Source: Agrococcus beijingensis (GTDB taxonomy: Bacteria > Actinomycetota > Actinomycetes > Actinomycetales > Microbacteriaceae). Taken from it: a DNA stretch of 64,000 bases. The position numbers and the translations under genes were made by a program. Where the stretch lies: positions 514,218 to 578,217 of the forward strand of contig NZ_CP132360.1 of assembly GCF_030758955.1 (NCBI RefSeq), written 5' to 3'. Positions 40,742 to 51,192 of this stretch are shown one piece after another (position 1 is the first letter of the stretch; each line of letters starts with the position of its first letter). Below the pieces are notes generated by a model. The model did no database searches, was not told where the DNA came from, and saw only the letters and a list, made by a program, of their open reading frames with translations.

Positions 40742-40771
40742 TTGACCGTGCATGGGGAGTGGCCCTATTCT
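40742..40771 (+). promoter_or_regulatory. rpsL (str operon) promoter
   Basis: TTGACC (40742-40747) and TATTCT (40766-40771) are separated by 18 bases, the best housekeeping-sigma promoter in the window. It gives a leader of about 200 bases before the rpsL GTG. The leader 40780-40980 has no convincing small gene. Confidence 0.75.
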
Positions 40772-40980
40772 TGATCGGGTGTGCGCGCGAGCGCGCCTTG
40801 CGTCATGCGCGGGGCGAAGGAGCAGAAGCACTCGGGCGGAGGCGCCAAGTCCTCCAGCCCCCACGGCCTATCCACCATCTGCGAAGAGCGCGCGAGAGCG
40901 TGCGCGGTGGATCACCGATGGAGCCGGCGAAGCCGGCGAACCAATCGAACCGCTGTCACCGTGCAGCAGGAAGAAGCAAC

Positions 40981-41355
40981 GTGCCCACCATTCAGCAGCT
41001 GGTCCGCAAGGGTCGGTCGCCCAAGGTCTCGAAGACCAAGGCGCCCGCCCTGAAGGCGAACCCCCAGCAGCGCGGCGTCTGCACCCGCGTCTACACCACC
41101 ACCCCCAAGAAGCCGAACTCGGCGCTCCGCAAGGTCGCCCGCGTGAAGCTCTCGAACGGCACCGAGGTCACGGCCTACATCCCCGGTGAGGGCCACAACC
41201 TCCAGGAGCACTCGATGGTGCTCGTCCGCGGCGGTCGTGTGAAGGACCTCCCCGGCGTGCGCTACAAGATCGTGCGCGGCGCGCTCGACACCCAGGCAGT
41301 CAAGAACCGCAAGCAGGCTCGCAGCCGCTACGGCGCGAAGATGGAGAAGAAGTAA
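40981..41355 (+). CDS. rpsL: 30S ribosomal protein S12
   Basis: S12, 124 residues, the normal length. It lies at the decoding centre. The start is GTG with AGGAAG upstream; the long frame before it is the leader. The streptomycin-related residues are wild type: [12 protein letters not shown] holds both Lys of the first site, and [13 protein letters not shown] the Lys of the second. It overlaps rpsG by one base (TAATG). Confidence 0.98.
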   Translation: MPTIQQLVRKGRSPKVSKTKAPALKANPQQRGVCTRVYTTTPKKPNSALRKVARVKLSNGTEVTAYIPGEGHNLQEHSMVLVRGGRVKDLPGVRYKIVRGALDTQAVKNRKQARSRYGAKMEKK

Positions 41356-41825
41356 TGCCTCGCAAGGGACCCGCACCCAAGCGCCCGGTCGTTGCTGACC
41401 CCGTCTACGGCGCACCGATCGTCTCGCAGCTCGTCAACAAGATCCTGCTCGACGGCAAGAAGGGCCTGGCCGAGCGCATCGTCTACGGCGCGCTCGCCGG
41501 CGTCGGCACCAAGTCGGGCCAGGATGCCGTCGTCGTGCTCAAGAAGGCGCTCGACAACATCCGCCCCACCCTCGAGGTGAAGTCGCGCCGCGTCGGTGGC
41601 TCGACCTACCAGGTGCCGATCGAGGTCAAGCCGCACCGTGCGAACACCCTCGCGCTGCGCTGGCTCGTCTCGTACGCCAAGGCTCGTCGCGAGAAGACGA
41701 TGACCGAGCGTCTGCAGAACGAGATCCTCGACGCCTCCAACGGCCTCGGCGCCGCTGTGAAGCGCCGCGAGGACACGCACAAGATGGCCGAGTCGAACAA
41801 GGCCTTCGCGCACTACCGCTGGTGA
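41355..41825 (+). CDS. rpsG: 30S ribosomal protein S7
   Basis: S7, 156 residues, starts 16S rRNA 3-prime domain assembly. [12 protein letters not shown] at the N-terminus and the [14 protein letters not shown] region are conserved. The ATG shares one base with the rpsL stop, so the two are coupled. Confidence 0.98.
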   Translation: MPRKGPAPKRPVVADPVYGAPIVSQLVNKILLDGKKGLAERIVYGALAGVGTKSGQDAVVVLKKALDNIRPTLEVKSRRVGGSTYQVPIEVKPHRANTLALRWLVSYAKARREKTMTERLQNEILDASNGLGAAVKRREDTHKMAESNKAFAHYRW

Positions 41826-41832
41826 TCGAGTG

Positions 41833-41861
41833 AGGGTCCCGGCGCTCCGCCGGGACCCTCC
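41833..41861 (+). terminator. Hairpin between rpsG and fusA
   Basis: A perfect 13-bp stem (GAGGGTCCCGGCG and complement) with a 3-base loop. It may partly end transcription or protect the rpsLG message; fusA follows 49 bp later and shows no obvious promoter of its own. Confidence 0.7.
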
Positions 41862-41909
41862 TCCCAGCACCCCCAAGATTTCCGCTCCATCCACAATCGG
41901 AGGAACCCT

Positions 41910-44024
41910 GTGGCACAGGAAGCACTCACCGACCTGAGCAAGGTCCGCAACATCGGCATCATGGCCCACATCGATGCCGGCAAGACCACGACGACCGAGC
42001 GCATCCTGTTCTACACGGGCGTCAACCACAAGATCGGCGAGACCCACGACGGCGCCTCGACGACCGACTGGATGGAGCAGGAGCAGGAGCGCGGCATCAC
42101 GATCACGTCGGCCGCCGTGACCTGCTTCTGGGACAACAACCAGATCAACATCATCGACACCCCCGGCCACGTCGACTTCACGGTCGAGGTCGAGCGCTCG
42201 CTCCGCGTGCTCGACGGCGCGGTCGCCGTCTTCGACGGCAAGGAGGGCGTCGAGCCCCAGTCCGAGACCGTCTGGCGCCAGGCCGACAAGTACGACGTGC
42301 CGCGCATCTGCTTCGTCAACAAGATGGACAAGATGGGCGCCGACTTCTACTACACGGTCGACACCATCATCAACCGCCTCGGCGCTCGCCCGCTGGTCAT
42401 CCAGCTGCCGATCGGCTTCGAGTCGGGCTTCGAGGGCATCGTCGACCTGGTCGAGATGAACGCGAAGACCTGGCGCGGCGACTCCAAGGGTGACGTCAAG
42501 ATGGGCGCCGAGTACGCCATCGAGGAGATCCCCGAGGACCTCAAGGAGAAGGCCGCCGAGTACCGCGCGGCCCTGCTCGAGACCGTCGCCGAGACCGACG
42601 ACGCCCTCATGGAGAAGTACTTCGAGGGCGAGGAGCTGACGGTCGCCGAGATCAAGGCCGCCATCCGCAAGATGACGGTGAACTCCGAGATCTACCCCGT
42701 GCTCTGCGGCTCGGCGTTCAAGAACCGCGGCGTGCAGCCGATGCTCGACGCGGTCGTGGACTACCTGCCCACGCCGCTCGACGTGCCGGCCATCCCCGGC
42801 CACGACGTGCGCGACGAAGAGGTCATCATCGAGCGCCACGCCGACCGCGACGAGCCGTTCGCGGCGCTCGCGTTCAAGGTCGCGGTGCACCCCTTCTTCG
42901 GTCGTCTGACCTACGTCCGCGTCTACTCGGGCCACGTGCCCTCGGGCGCAGCGGTCGCGAACTCGACCAAGGGCAAGAAGGAGCGCATCGGCAAGATCTT
43001 CCAGATGCACGCCAACAAGGAGATCCCGGTCGACTCGATGACCGCGGGCCACATCTACGCGGTGATCGGCCTCAAGGACACGACGACCGGCGACACGCTG
43101 AGCGACCCGGCCAACCAGGTCGTCCTCGAGTCGATGACCTTCCCCGAGCCCGTCATCGAGGTCGCCATCGAGCCGAAGACGAAGGCCGACCAGGAGAAGC
43201 TCGGCACGGCCATCCAGAAGCTGGCCGAGGAGGACCCGACCTTCCGCACCGAGAACAACCCCGAGACCGGTCAGACGGTCATCAAGGGCATGGGCGAGCT
43301 GCACCTCGACATCCTCGTCGACCGCATGAAGCGCGAGTTCAAGGTCGAGGCCAACGTCGGCAAGCCGCAGGTCGCGTACCGCGAGACCATCAAGGGCACC
43401 GTCGAGAAGTACGACTACACGCACAAGAAGCAGACGGGTGGCTCCGGCCAGTTCGCCAAGGTGCAGATCAAGCTCGAGCCGATGGAGGTCACGGCGGAGA
43501 CGACCTACGAGTTCGTCAACGCGACGAGCGGCGGCCGCGTGCCCCGCGAGTACATCCCCTCGGTCGATGCGGGCATGCAGGACGCGATGCAGGTCGGCGT
43601 GCTCGCCGGCTTCCCGACGGTGGGCGTCAAGGCGACGCTCCTCGACGGTGCTGCGCACGACGTCGACTCCTCGGAGATGGCGTTCAAGATCGCCGGCAGC
43701 ATGGCCTACAAGGAGGCTGCCCGCAAGGCTCAGCCGGTGCTCCTCGAGCCGCTCATGGCGGTCGAGGTGCGCACGCCGGAGGAGTACATGGGCGACGTCA
43801 TCGGCGACCTGAACTCGCGTCGCGGGCAGATCCAGTCGATGGAGGACGCTCAGGGCGTGAAGGTCGTCAAGGCCCTCGTGCCGCTGTCGGAGATGTTCGG
43901 CTACGTCGGCGACCTGCGGTCGAAGACCTCGGGCCGGGCCGTCTACTCGATGGAGTTCTCGAGCTACGCCGAGGTTCCGAAGGTCGTCTCGGACGAGATC
44001 GTCCAGAAGAGCAAGGGCGAGTGA
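41910..44024 (+). CDS. fusA: Elongation factor G
   Basis: EF-G, 704 residues, the GTPase that drives ribosomal translocation. The G motifs are [26 protein letters not shown] and NKMDKMG. The C-terminal domains end in the usual [16 protein letters not shown]. The start is GTG with CGGAGG seven bases upstream. Confidence 0.98.
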   Translation: MAQEALTDLSKVRNIGIMAHIDAGKTTTTERILFYTGVNHKIGETHDGASTTDWMEQEQERGITITSAAVTCFWDNNQINIIDTPGHVDFTVEVERSLRVLDGAVAVFDGKEGVEPQSETVWRQADKYDVPRICFVNKMDKMGADFYYTVDTIINRLGARPLVIQLPIGFESGFEGIVDLVEMNAKTWRGDSKGDVKMGAEYAIEEIPEDLKEKAAEYRAALLETVAETDDALMEKYFEGEELTVAEIKAAIRKMTVNSEIYPVLCGSAFKNRGVQPMLDAVVDYLPTPLDVPAIPGHDVRDEEVIIERHADRDEPFAALAFKVAVHPFFGRLTYVRVYSGHVPSGAAVANSTKGKKERIGKIFQMHANKEIPVDSMTAGHIYAVIGLKDTTTGDTLSDPANQVVLESMTFPEPVIEVAIEPKTKADQEKLGTAIQKLAEEDPTFRTENNPETGQTVIKGMGELHLDILVDRMKREFKVEANVGKPQVAYRETIKGTVEKYDYTHKKQTGGSGQFAKVQIKLEPMEVTAETTYEFVNATSGGRVPREYIPSVDAGMQDAMQVGVLAGFPTVGVKATLLDGAAHDVDSSEMAFKIAGSMAYKEAARKAQPVLLEPLMAVEVRTPEEYMGDVIGDLNSRRGQIQSMEDAQGVKVVKALVPLSEMFGYVGDLRSKTSGRAVYSMEFSSYAEVPKVVSDEIVQKSKGE

Positions 44025-44028
44025 TCGT

Positions 44029-44050
44029 CGGGGCGGCGAGAGCCGCCCCG
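44029..44050 (+). terminator. Hairpin after fusA
   Basis: A 9-bp GC stem (CGGGGCGGC and complement) with a GAGA loop, 5 bases after the fusA stop. Confidence 0.6.
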
Positions 44051-44070
44051 ACCTCCCGCCACGCCTCGGT

Positions 44071-44099
44071 TTTTCCTGAACCCGTGGTCGAAGTACCAT
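44071..44099 (+). promoter_or_regulatory. Candidate tuf promoter
   Basis: TACCAT (44094-44099) fits a TAnnnT -10, and TTTTCC lies 17 bases upstream as a weak -35. An independent tuf promoter would fit the hairpin after fusA and the high demand for EF-Tu. Confidence 0.45.
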
Positions 44100-44170
44100 A
44101 GATCAACACCACCCGAACGCTCTGCCGCGACGCGGCGGTGCACTCATGAGAACAGTCCTAGGAGGACACA

Positions 44171-45364
<1,194 letters not shown>

Positions 45365-45379
45365 TTCTTCTGCAGTGCA

Positions 45380-45409
45380 GGAAGGGCCCCGCTCCGGCGG
45401 GGCCCTTCC
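45380..45409 (+). terminator. tuf terminator
   Basis: A perfect 13-bp stem (GGAAGGGCCCCGC and complement) with a TCCG loop, 15 bases after the stop. Confidence 0.85.
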
Positions 45410-45437
45410 GCGTTGCCGGGCGGGCTCCGGCCGTACC

Positions 45438-45471
45438 ATGCGGGCACCGTTCGATGCGGGCACCGTACGAT
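45438..45471 (+). promoter_or_regulatory. Tandem 16-bp repeat with leaderless -10
   Basis: ATGCGGGCACCGTTCG (45438-45453) is repeated with one change at 45454-45469. The second copy creates TACGAT (45466-45471), which ends six bases before the ATG at 45478. The ATG words inside the repeats are not good starts. Confidence 0.5.
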
Positions 45472-45477
45472 GCGACC

Positions 45478-46245
45478 ATGCAGCGCGGCGACCACGACGA
45501 CCTGACCGCGGCGCTCGTCGGCTGGGCCGAGACGGCCGATGGCGTGCTGGGCCTCGTGCTGCTCGGCAGCACCGCAGCCACGTCGCACCTGCCCGACGAC
45601 TGGAGCGATCACGACTTCTTCGTGATCGCGGCGCCGGCGGCGGCTGAGCGGCTCCGCGACAGCACGGCCTGGCTGCCGCGGCGGCGCTCCGCACTGGCCC
45701 TCCACGAGCGCGACACCGCGCACGGCGCCTGGGCGGTCTACGACGACGGGCATCTGCTCGAGTACGCCGTCTTCACGCCCGACGAGCTGTCGCTCAGCCG
45801 CAGCGACGCCCATCGCGTCGCCGTCGACCGCCTCGGCGACCTGGCCGAACGCATCCGCCCCACCCTCGCGCCGCCGGAGCGCGAGCCTCGCACGATCGCG
45901 ACGGGGCTCCACCGGGCACTGCTGGTCGGCGGGGGTCGAGCCGCGCGCGGCGAGCGGCTGGTCGCGCACCGCCACCTGCTCGACGCCGCCGGGAGCCTGC
46001 TCGTGCTCGCGCACCTGCTGGAGCCCGCGGCGGTGCCGGTCGCCGACGCGCAGGATCCGTGGCGCAGAGCAGAGCAGACGCATCCGGCGCTCGCCGCCGC
46101 ACTCGAGCGGATCCTCGCGCGCGGCGGCATCTCGAGCGCGATCGAGCTGGCAGAGCTCGCCGAGCGCGTCGCCGGCGCGCAGCCCTGGTGGCCGAGCCGG
46201 CTTGCGGCCGCGGTGCGCGCACGGCTCGCGCGCGCTGATCGCTGA
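45478..46245 (+). CDS. Nucleotidyltransferase-fold protein
   Basis: A 255-residue soluble protein. Residues 26-52 (GLVLLGSTA then WSDHDFFVI) match the GS/T...DxD core of minimal nucleotidyltransferases such as antibiotic adenylyltransferases, with D-H-D as the expected metal ligands. The rest is helical with a Trp-rich region like the C-terminal part of aminoglycoside nucleotidyltransferases. The substrate is unknown. It is preceded by a predicted leaderless promoter, not by a ribosome site. Confidence 0.65.
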   Translation: MQRGDHDDLTAALVGWAETADGVLGLVLLGSTAATSHLPDDWSDHDFFVIAAPAAAERLRDSTAWLPRRRSALALHERDTAHGAWAVYDDGHLLEYAVFTPDELSLSRSDAHRVAVDRLGDLAERIRPTLAPPEREPRTIATGLHRALLVGGGRAARGERLVAHRHLLDAAGSLLVLAHLLEPAAVPVADAQDPWRRAEQTHPALAAALERILARGGISSAIELAELAERVAGAQPWWPSRLAAAVRARLARADR

Positions 46246-46283
46246 CGGTGGACGCCCCCTGGCCGCTGCGGGAGGATGGGCGC

Positions 46284-46715
46284 ATGGCAGAGCAGAAGAC
46301 CCAGCCCACCGATGCGAGCGTCACCGGCTTCCTCGACGCCGCCCAGCCCGCGCGCCGCGTCGAGGAGGGTCACCGCCTGCTCGAGATCCTGCGCGAGGAG
46401 ACCGGGGCCGAGCCCGTCATGTGGGGACCGTCGATGGTCGGCTTCGGCAGCTACCACTACGTCTCCCCGTCGAAGACCTCGCGCACCGAGGGCGACTGGC
46501 CGAAGCTCGGCTTCTCGCCGCGCAAGGCCGCGCTCACGCTCTACGGGCTGAAGGACCTGCCCGAGGGCGCCGCGCTGCTGCCGGAGCTCGGCGGCTACAC
46601 CGAGGGCGCGGGCTGCGTCTACGTGAAGCGGCTCGAGCAGGTCGACGAGGCGGTGCTGCGGCAGCTCGTGCGCATCGCCTGGAGCCGCCAGGACGACGGG
46701 CCGCGCGATGCCTGA
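46284..46715 (+). CDS. DUF1801 domain protein
   Basis: A 143-residue protein of the DUF1801 (YdhG-like) family: EPVMWGPSMVGFGSYHY followed by GDWPKLGFSPRKAALTLYG and a closing GAGCVYVKRLEQVD stretch. The family resembles the iron-sulfur-assembly frataxin fold, but its function is unknown. The ATG with GGGAGG upstream was preferred to a GTG at 46248. It overlaps the next gene by eight bases. Confidence 0.85.
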   Translation: MAEQKTQPTDASVTGFLDAAQPARRVEEGHRLLEILREETGAEPVMWGPSMVGFGSYHYVSPSKTSRTEGDWPKLGFSPRKAALTLYGLKDLPEGAALLPELGGYTEGAGCVYVKRLEQVDEAVLRQLVRIAWSRQDDGPRDA

Positions 46716-46938
46716 GGGCGTCGGCACGTTCGGCGCCGTGCTGCTGCTGGTGGGTGCGGCGTTCAGCATCGTCGTCTGGCCGACGTTCCTGCGCAGGGTC
46801 GCGAACGATGACCGTGCGAAGGATGCGCAGGGTCGCCCCACCCGGTTCCTGACGGTGCACGTCACCCTCGTCGCGATCGCCGGGGTGATCGCGATCGCGC
46901 AGGCGGTCGCCGGGGTCTGGTGGTTCCTGGTCGCCTGA
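46708..46938 (+). CDS. SCO4848-like small membrane protein
   Basis: A 76-residue protein with two transmembrane helices around a polar loop (RRVANDDRAKDAQGRPTRFLTVHV). The pattern of a Trp-Pro at the end of the first helix, the PTxFxxVH loop and a Gly-rich second helix matches the SCO4848 family conserved in Actinobacteria, of unknown function. It overlaps the DUF1801 gene by eight bases. Confidence 0.75.
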   Translation: MPEGVGTFGAVLLLVGAAFSIVVWPTFLRRVANDDRAKDAQGRPTRFLTVHVTLVAIAGVIAIAQAVAGVWWFLVA

Positions 46939-47056
46939 GGCGGCGCGGCTGAGGTCGAGGCCGGCCCGCCCGCGTCGAGGCCACGCCCAGCCGCCGGTGG
47001 TTGGGTGGGCGCCTGTCGGCGCACCCGGCGCCGGCCCGACCACGAGAGGTGCGAGC

Positions 47057-47620
47057 ATGGCAGACAGCCCCATCCGCGACGGGGGCGACCAGCCCCTCGA
47101 CGACGAGCCCGACCTGCCCGGAGGCGACCGGCCGCTCGACTCGGCGTCCGACTCGGTGCCCGAGCGCCGAGGCTCCCAGCTGCCGCCCGACGACGAGCAG
47201 CAGCTGCCCGCCGGCGGCGAGCCCCCGCTGCCCTACGCCAACGCCGCGCGCGACGGTCAGGCCGACTTCGCCGCGGACGCGACCGGCGAGCGCTACACGC
47301 AGATCGTCGATGCCGGACTCGAGCGGATCGACGAGATCCGCGCCCACATCGACGAGCTCGAGGCCGAGCAGCCGGGTGCGCCCGACGGGTCCTCCGGCCA
47401 GCGGCTGGAACCCGGGCCCGGCGCGCCCGACGTGCCCGGCGGCCCGGTCGGCAGCGGCACGCCCGGCGTCGCCGAGCCCGAGTCGGGTAGCCCCGTGCCC
47501 GCGCCGCCCGGCACCGCGACGGCGCCGCAGGGCGCTGGCGCGCTCGACCCGACCGCGCCCGTCGGCGACCCCGCGGGCGACGCCAGCGCGCTCGACGACA
47601 TCGATCGGGCGCAGCCCTGA
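47057..47620 (+). CDS. Acidic disordered hypothetical protein
   Basis: A 187-residue protein rich in Asp, Pro, Gly and Ala, probably disordered except for one helix at about residues 76-102 (GERYTQIVDAGLERIDEIRA). No family was recognised. The ATG after GAGAGGTGCGAGC was used. The gene at 48374 has almost the same leader (GGAGGTGCGAG) and a similar composition, so the two may be related. Confidence 0.55.
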   Translation: MADSPIRDGGDQPLDDEPDLPGGDRPLDSASDSVPERRGSQLPPDDEQQLPAGGEPPLPYANAARDGQADFAADATGERYTQIVDAGLERIDEIRAHIDELEAEQPGAPDGSSGQRLEPGPGAPDVPGGPVGSGTPGVAEPESGSPVPAPPGTATAPQGAGALDPTAPVGDPAGDASALDDIDRAQP

Positions 47621-47630
47621 GCGCCCTCGG

Positions 47631-47690
47631 ATGACGCGCCGCGTCGCCCCATGACGCGGTGTGACGCGCGGTGACGAACGGTGACGCGGC
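47631..47690 (+). repeat. 10-bp-phased RTGACG repeat array upstream of OsmC
   Basis: ATGACG or GTGACG recurs at 47631, 47651, 47661, 47671 and 47681, always in the same 10-bp register; the only slot without it is 47641. The array ends 28 bp before the -10 of the OsmC gene, so all units face the same side of the helix. It is non-coding. Confidence 0.8.
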
Positions 47691-47718
47691 GGGCTTCCAC
47701 GCCCGCCGCGTCGCTGCA

Positions 47719-47724
47719 TAGCGT
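47719..47724 (+). promoter_or_regulatory. Candidate -10 of the OsmC gene
   Basis: TAGCGT fits TAnnnT and lies 26 bases before the ATG, leaving a short leader with a GAGGAG ribosome site. No good -35 is seen, which fits a promoter that depends on an activator. Confidence 0.5.
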
Positions 47725-47750
47725 GTGGACTCCCGACCCGAGGAGATCCC

Positions 47751-48290
47751 ATGAGCATCACCACCGCATCCGTCATCGACGTCACCGCCGACGAGCGCGA
47801 CGCGCGCCTCGACGGCGCCGAGCGCGCCTGGGGCGACCGCCTCGCGGCCGACGTCGCGAACGCCCGCCTCGTCTTCGCCGCCGACGGCACCGCCGCGGGC
47901 GCGGTCGCGACGGTCGTGCGCGCCGGCCGCCACGAGCTGCTCGTCGACGAGCCCGCGGGCCTGGCCGGCGACGACGCTGGCGCGAGCCCCGTCGAGTTCG
48001 CGCTGGCCGCGCTGCTCGGCTGCCAGACCGTCGTCTACCGCCTGTACGCGAAGCGGCTGGGCCTCGCGATCGACCGGCTGGAGCTGCGCGCCGAGGGCGA
48101 CCTCGACGTACGCGGGCTCTTCGGTGCCGACGACGTGCGCCCCGGCTTCGCGGGGATCCGCGTCGTGGTCGACATCGACGGCCCCGAGTCGCGCGAGCGC
48201 TACGACGAGCTGCGGCAGATCGTCGACGCGCACTGCCCGGTGCACGACCTGTTCTCGAACCCGACCCCGATCGAGACGCGCCTGGCCTGA
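47751..48290 (+). CDS. OsmC family peroxiredoxin-like protein
   Basis: A 179-residue OsmC-family protein. The two active-site Cys are in place: LLGCQTVVYRLY near residue 90 and DAHCPVHDLF near residue 162. OsmC/Ohr proteins reduce organic or fatty-acid hydroperoxides, using lipoyl or small thiols. The phased repeat array and activator-type promoter upstream suggest control by oxidative or osmotic stress (inference). Confidence 0.88.
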   Translation: MSITTASVIDVTADERDARLDGAERAWGDRLAADVANARLVFAADGTAAGAVATVVRAGRHELLVDEPAGLAGDDAGASPVEFALAALLGCQTVVYRLYAKRLGLAIDRLELRAEGDLDVRGLFGADDVRPGFAGIRVVVDIDGPESRERYDELRQIVDAHCPVHDLFSNPTPIETRLA

Positions 48291-48373
48291 AGTGGCCCGT
48301 TGCCGCCGCCGGGCGCGCGTGCTGTGCTTGACGCAGCCGGCGCACCGGCGGCGGCACGAACGGGAGGTGCGAG

Positions 48374-48733
48374 ATGGTGCCCGAGCAGCCCGAGGCGCAG
48401 TGGCCGGAGACGGCGCCCGACGAGGATCGACCCGGCGACGATCGACCCGGTGACGATCGGCCCGGTGACGATCGAACTGATGACCTGATGTTCGAGGATC
48501 TGCGGCGCGACGACGAGGTGCTGACCGACCCGAACGACGTCGAGGACGACGGCCTCGACGCGCCCTCCGACGCGAGCGGGCGATCCGACGCCGAGCTCTC
48601 CGACCGCGCCCACGCCGTCATCGGCCTCGAGCACGACATCGCGAGCCCCGAGCTGCAGCCCGACGACGCGTCGGCCGCCGTGCAGGCGCTCACCGAGCGC
48701 CGGGGGCCCGATGCCGATGATCGCCCGGTCTGA
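48374..48733 (+). CDS. Acidic hypothetical protein with DDRPG repeats
   Basis: A 119-residue, strongly acidic protein. Four tandem copies of a 15-bp unit give the repeat GDDRP near residues 17-37. A short helix lies at about residues 74-84. It starts after GGGAGGTGCGAG. No family was recognised; it resembles other small acidic actinobacterial proteins of unknown role. Confidence 0.55.
   Translation: MVPEQPEAQWPETAPDEDRPGDDRPGDDRPGDDRTDDLMFEDLRRDDEVLTDPNDVEDDGLDAPSDASGRSDAELSDRAHAVIGLEHDIASPELQPDDASAAVQALTERRGPDADDRPV
48425..48484 (+). repeat. 15-bp minisatellite (4 units) in the 48374 gene
   Basis: Four tandem units of GATCGACCCGGTGAC, with the last one diverged. The unit keeps the frame. 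Confidence 0.85.
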
Positions 48734-48736
48734 GGC

Positions 48737-49498
48737 TCAGGAGCCGCCGAGCCTGCGCGTGAGCTCGGCGGCGGCGCCCGAGCAGAGCGCGCCCATCGCC
48801 GCCCACCCGCCCTCGTCGACGTCGAGGAGCCGGAAGGTGAGGCCCACGGCGGCGGCCGGGTAGCCCGCCGCGTCGCGCGCGGCTGCCGCCACCGAGCCGT
48901 AGGCGGCGTCGACCTCGCCGTCCTCGCGCGCCCACCCGCGCCGTCGCACGGCCGCCAGCATGGCGGTGAGCGCGGCGCGGGTCGCCGGCCGCTCGCCCGT
49001 CAGGTCGCGGTCGTGGGGCAGCAGCGCCCGCACCTGGTCGTCGCCGAGCGCCGCCAGCATCGCCCGTCCGGTCGCGGTGCGCACCGCCGGCAGCCGCACC
49101 CCGACCCGCGAGACCGTCAGCGGCGAGCGGCGCCCCTCGCCGCGGCCGGCGTAGGCCACGTCGCTGCCGGCGAGCACCGCCAGGTGGCTGGTCGCCGGCA
49201 CGCTGGCGCGCTGCACGAGCCCGTCGAGGATCGGCTGCGCGAGCCGCTCGAGCCGGGTGGCCGCGGCGACCCTCGAGCCGAGCTGCTGCACGCGGGCGCT
49301 CGGGCCCCAGGCGCCGAGCTCGGGGTAGTGCACCAGGAAGCCCTCGTCGTGCATCACCTGCAGCAGCTGGTACGCGCTCGACCGGGGCAGGCCGAGCTCG
49401 CGCGCGATCGTCGCGGCGCGCACGGGCCCCGCCTGCTCGGCCAGCAGCGACAGCACCCGCAGCGCACTGCGCGCCGCGGGCATCCGAGGCATCGCCAT
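48737..49498 (-). CDS. IclR family transcriptional regulator
   Basis: A 253-residue regulator. The N-terminal winged helix-turn-helix (SALRVLSLLAEQ, TIARELGLPRSSAYQLLQVM) is followed by an effector-binding domain of the IclR type. It diverges from hutH, and a 16-bp palindrome lies between them, so it most likely senses urocanate or histidine and controls the hut operon. The first of two close ATGs was chosen because GGGAGG lies five bases upstream. Confidence 0.9.
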   Translation of the reverse strand: MAMPRMPAARSALRVLSLLAEQAGPVRAATIARELGLPRSSAYQLLQVMHDEGFLVHYPELGAWGPSARVQQLGSRVAAATRLERLAQPILDGLVQRASVPATSHLAVLAGSDVAYAGRGEGRRSPLTVSRVGVRLPAVRTATGRAMLAALGDDQVRALLPHDRDLTGERPATRAALTAMLAAVRRRGWAREDGEVDAAYGSVAAAARDAAGYPAAAVGLTFRLLDVDEGGWAAMGALCSGAAAELTRRLGGS

Positions 49499-49516
49499 CG
49501 CGGCCTCCCGCCTCGA

Positions 49517-49532
49517 GTCTGAGATCTCAGAC
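49517..49532. promoter_or_regulatory. Palindromic operator between iclR-type gene and hutH
   Basis: GTCTGAGATCTCAGAC is a perfect 16-bp palindrome, 18 bp upstream of the regulator start and 70 bp upstream of the hutH start. Its size fits an IclR dimer site. It would allow autorepression and control of hut at once. Confidence 0.65.
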
Positions 49533-49586
49533 AGCAGTATGGGGCACGCGGATGCGTCGGGTCGCCTCCGCGGGTGGAATGGCTGC

Positions 49587-51185
49587 ATGGCAGTGGTCAT
49601 CGGAGACGCCCCCCTCACCCGGCACCAGGTGGTGCAGGTCGCTCGCTTCGACGCGCCCGTGGCGCTCAGCCCCGTGGCGCTCGAGCGCATCGACGCGGCG
49701 CGCGAGGTGATCGACGGCCTCGCCGCCGATGCGAGCCCGCACTACGGCATCTCGACCGGCTTCGGGGCGCTGGCCAACACGTCGATCGCGCCCGCCGACC
49801 GCACTCGGCTGCAGCAGTCGCTGATCCGCTCGCACGCCGCCTCGAGCGGCGAGGCGGTCGAGCGCGAGGTCGTGCGGGGCCTGATGCTGCTGCGCCTGCA
49901 GACGCTGGCGACCGGCCGCACCGGCATCCGCCGGGCGACCGCCGAGCTGTATGCGGCGATGCTGAACGCCGGCGTCGCGCCGGTCGTCGGCGAGTACGGC
50001 TCGCTCGGCTGCTCGGGCGACCTCGCGCCGCTCTCGCACGTCGCGCTCGCGGCGATGGGCGAGGGCGTGGTGGAGCTCCGGGGCGAGCTGATGGATGCGT
50101 CCACGGCGCTCGAGCGCGCGGGGCTGACACCCGTCGTGCTGGCCGAGAAGGAGGGCCTCGCGCTCGTGAACGGCACCGACGGCATGCTCGCGATGCTGTG
50201 CCTCGCGCTCGCCGACCTCGACAAGCTGCTCGACACGGCCGACCTCGCCGCGGCGATGAGCGTCGAGGGGCTCCTCGGCACCGACGCGCCCTTCGCCGCC
50301 GAGCTGATGGCGCTGCGCCCGCACCCTGGCCAGGCCGAGAGCGCCGCGAACATCGCCGCGCTGCTCGCCGGCAGCCCGATCGTCGCGAGCCACAAGGGGC
50401 CAGAGGACACCCGCGTGCAGGACGCCTACTCGCTGCGCTGCGCCCCGCAGGTGCACGGCACCGCGCGCGACACCGCCGCGCACGCCGCCCGCGTCGCGGA
50501 GATCGAGCTGGCCAGCGCGATCGACAACCCGGTGGTGCTGCCCGACGGCCGGGTGGTCTCGAACGGCAACTTCCATGGCGCGCCGGTCGCCGCGGTGCTC
50601 GACTTCCTCGCCATCTCGATCGCCGACGTCGCCTCGATGAGCGAGCGGCGCAGCGACCGCTTCCTCGACCCGGCGCGCTCCTACGGCCTGCCGCCGTTCC
50701 TCGCCCACGACCCGGGCGTCGACTCGGGCCTCATGATCGCCCAGTACACGCAGGCCGGCATCGTCTCCGAGCTGAAGCGCCTCGCGACGCCCGCCTCGGT
50801 CGACTCGATCCCGTCGAGCGCGATGCAGGAGGACCACGTCTCGATGGGCTGGGGCGCGGCCCGCAAGCTGCGCCGCGCGGTCGACGGCCTCGGCCGCGTG
50901 CTCGCGATCGAGGTGATGACCGCCGCCCGAGGCATCGAGCTGCGCGACGACCCGGCCGGGCCCCGCACCGGCGCGGTCGTCGAGGGCCTCCGACGTGAAG
51001 TGCCCGGGATCGGTCCCGACCGCTTCCTCGCCCGCGACATCGAGGCATCCGTCGCCTTCACCGTCGGCGGCGGCGCGCTCATCGCGGCAGGCCTGCTGCG
51101 GCACGCCGAGTCGTGGTCGCCCGCCGCCGACGCCGCCGCCGACGCCGCCGACACCGCCGCCGACGACACCGACACCCGCACCTGA
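49587..51185 (+). CDS. hutH: Histidine ammonia-lyase
   Basis: A 532-residue enzyme that converts L-histidine to urocanate and ammonia, the first step of histidine degradation. The prosthetic MIO group forms from an internal tripeptide; here the residues are Cys142-Ser143-Gly144 (GSLGCSGDLAPLSH) in place of Ala-Ser-Gly, a variant I recall from actinobacterial enzymes. ISTGFGALANT, the SIPSSAMQEDHVSMG region and the C-terminal helices are conserved. The tail is a low-complexity Ala/Asp/Thr stretch. The ATG is six bases after TGGAAT, a possible leaderless promoter. Confidence 0.96.
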   Translation: MAVVIGDAPLTRHQVVQVARFDAPVALSPVALERIDAAREVIDGLAADASPHYGISTGFGALANTSIAPADRTRLQQSLIRSHAASSGEAVEREVVRGLMLLRLQTLATGRTGIRRATAELYAAMLNAGVAPVVGEYGSLGCSGDLAPLSHVALAAMGEGVVELRGELMDASTALERAGLTPVVLAEKEGLALVNGTDGMLAMLCLALADLDKLLDTADLAAAMSVEGLLGTDAPFAAELMALRPHPGQAESAANIAALLAGSPIVASHKGPEDTRVQDAYSLRCAPQVHGTARDTAAHAARVAEIELASAIDNPVVLPDGRVVSNGNFHGAPVAAVLDFLAISIADVASMSERRSDRFLDPARSYGLPPFLAHDPGVDSGLMIAQYTQAGIVSELKRLATPASVDSIPSSAMQEDHVSMGWGAARKLRRAVDGLGRVLAIEVMTAARGIELRDDPAGPRTGAVVEGLRREVPGIGPDRFLARDIEASVAFTVGGGALIAAGLLRHAESWSPAADAAADAADTAADDTDTRT

Positions 51186-51192
51186 CCCGATC

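Noticed and set aside
40781..41053. Possible small genes in the rpsL leader.
   Set aside because: The frames have no ribosome site and non-coding composition, and they run into rpsL in the wrong frame.
47631..47690. A short CRISPR-like array.
   Set aside because: Units are 10 bp with no 25-40 bp repeats, no spacers and no cas genes.
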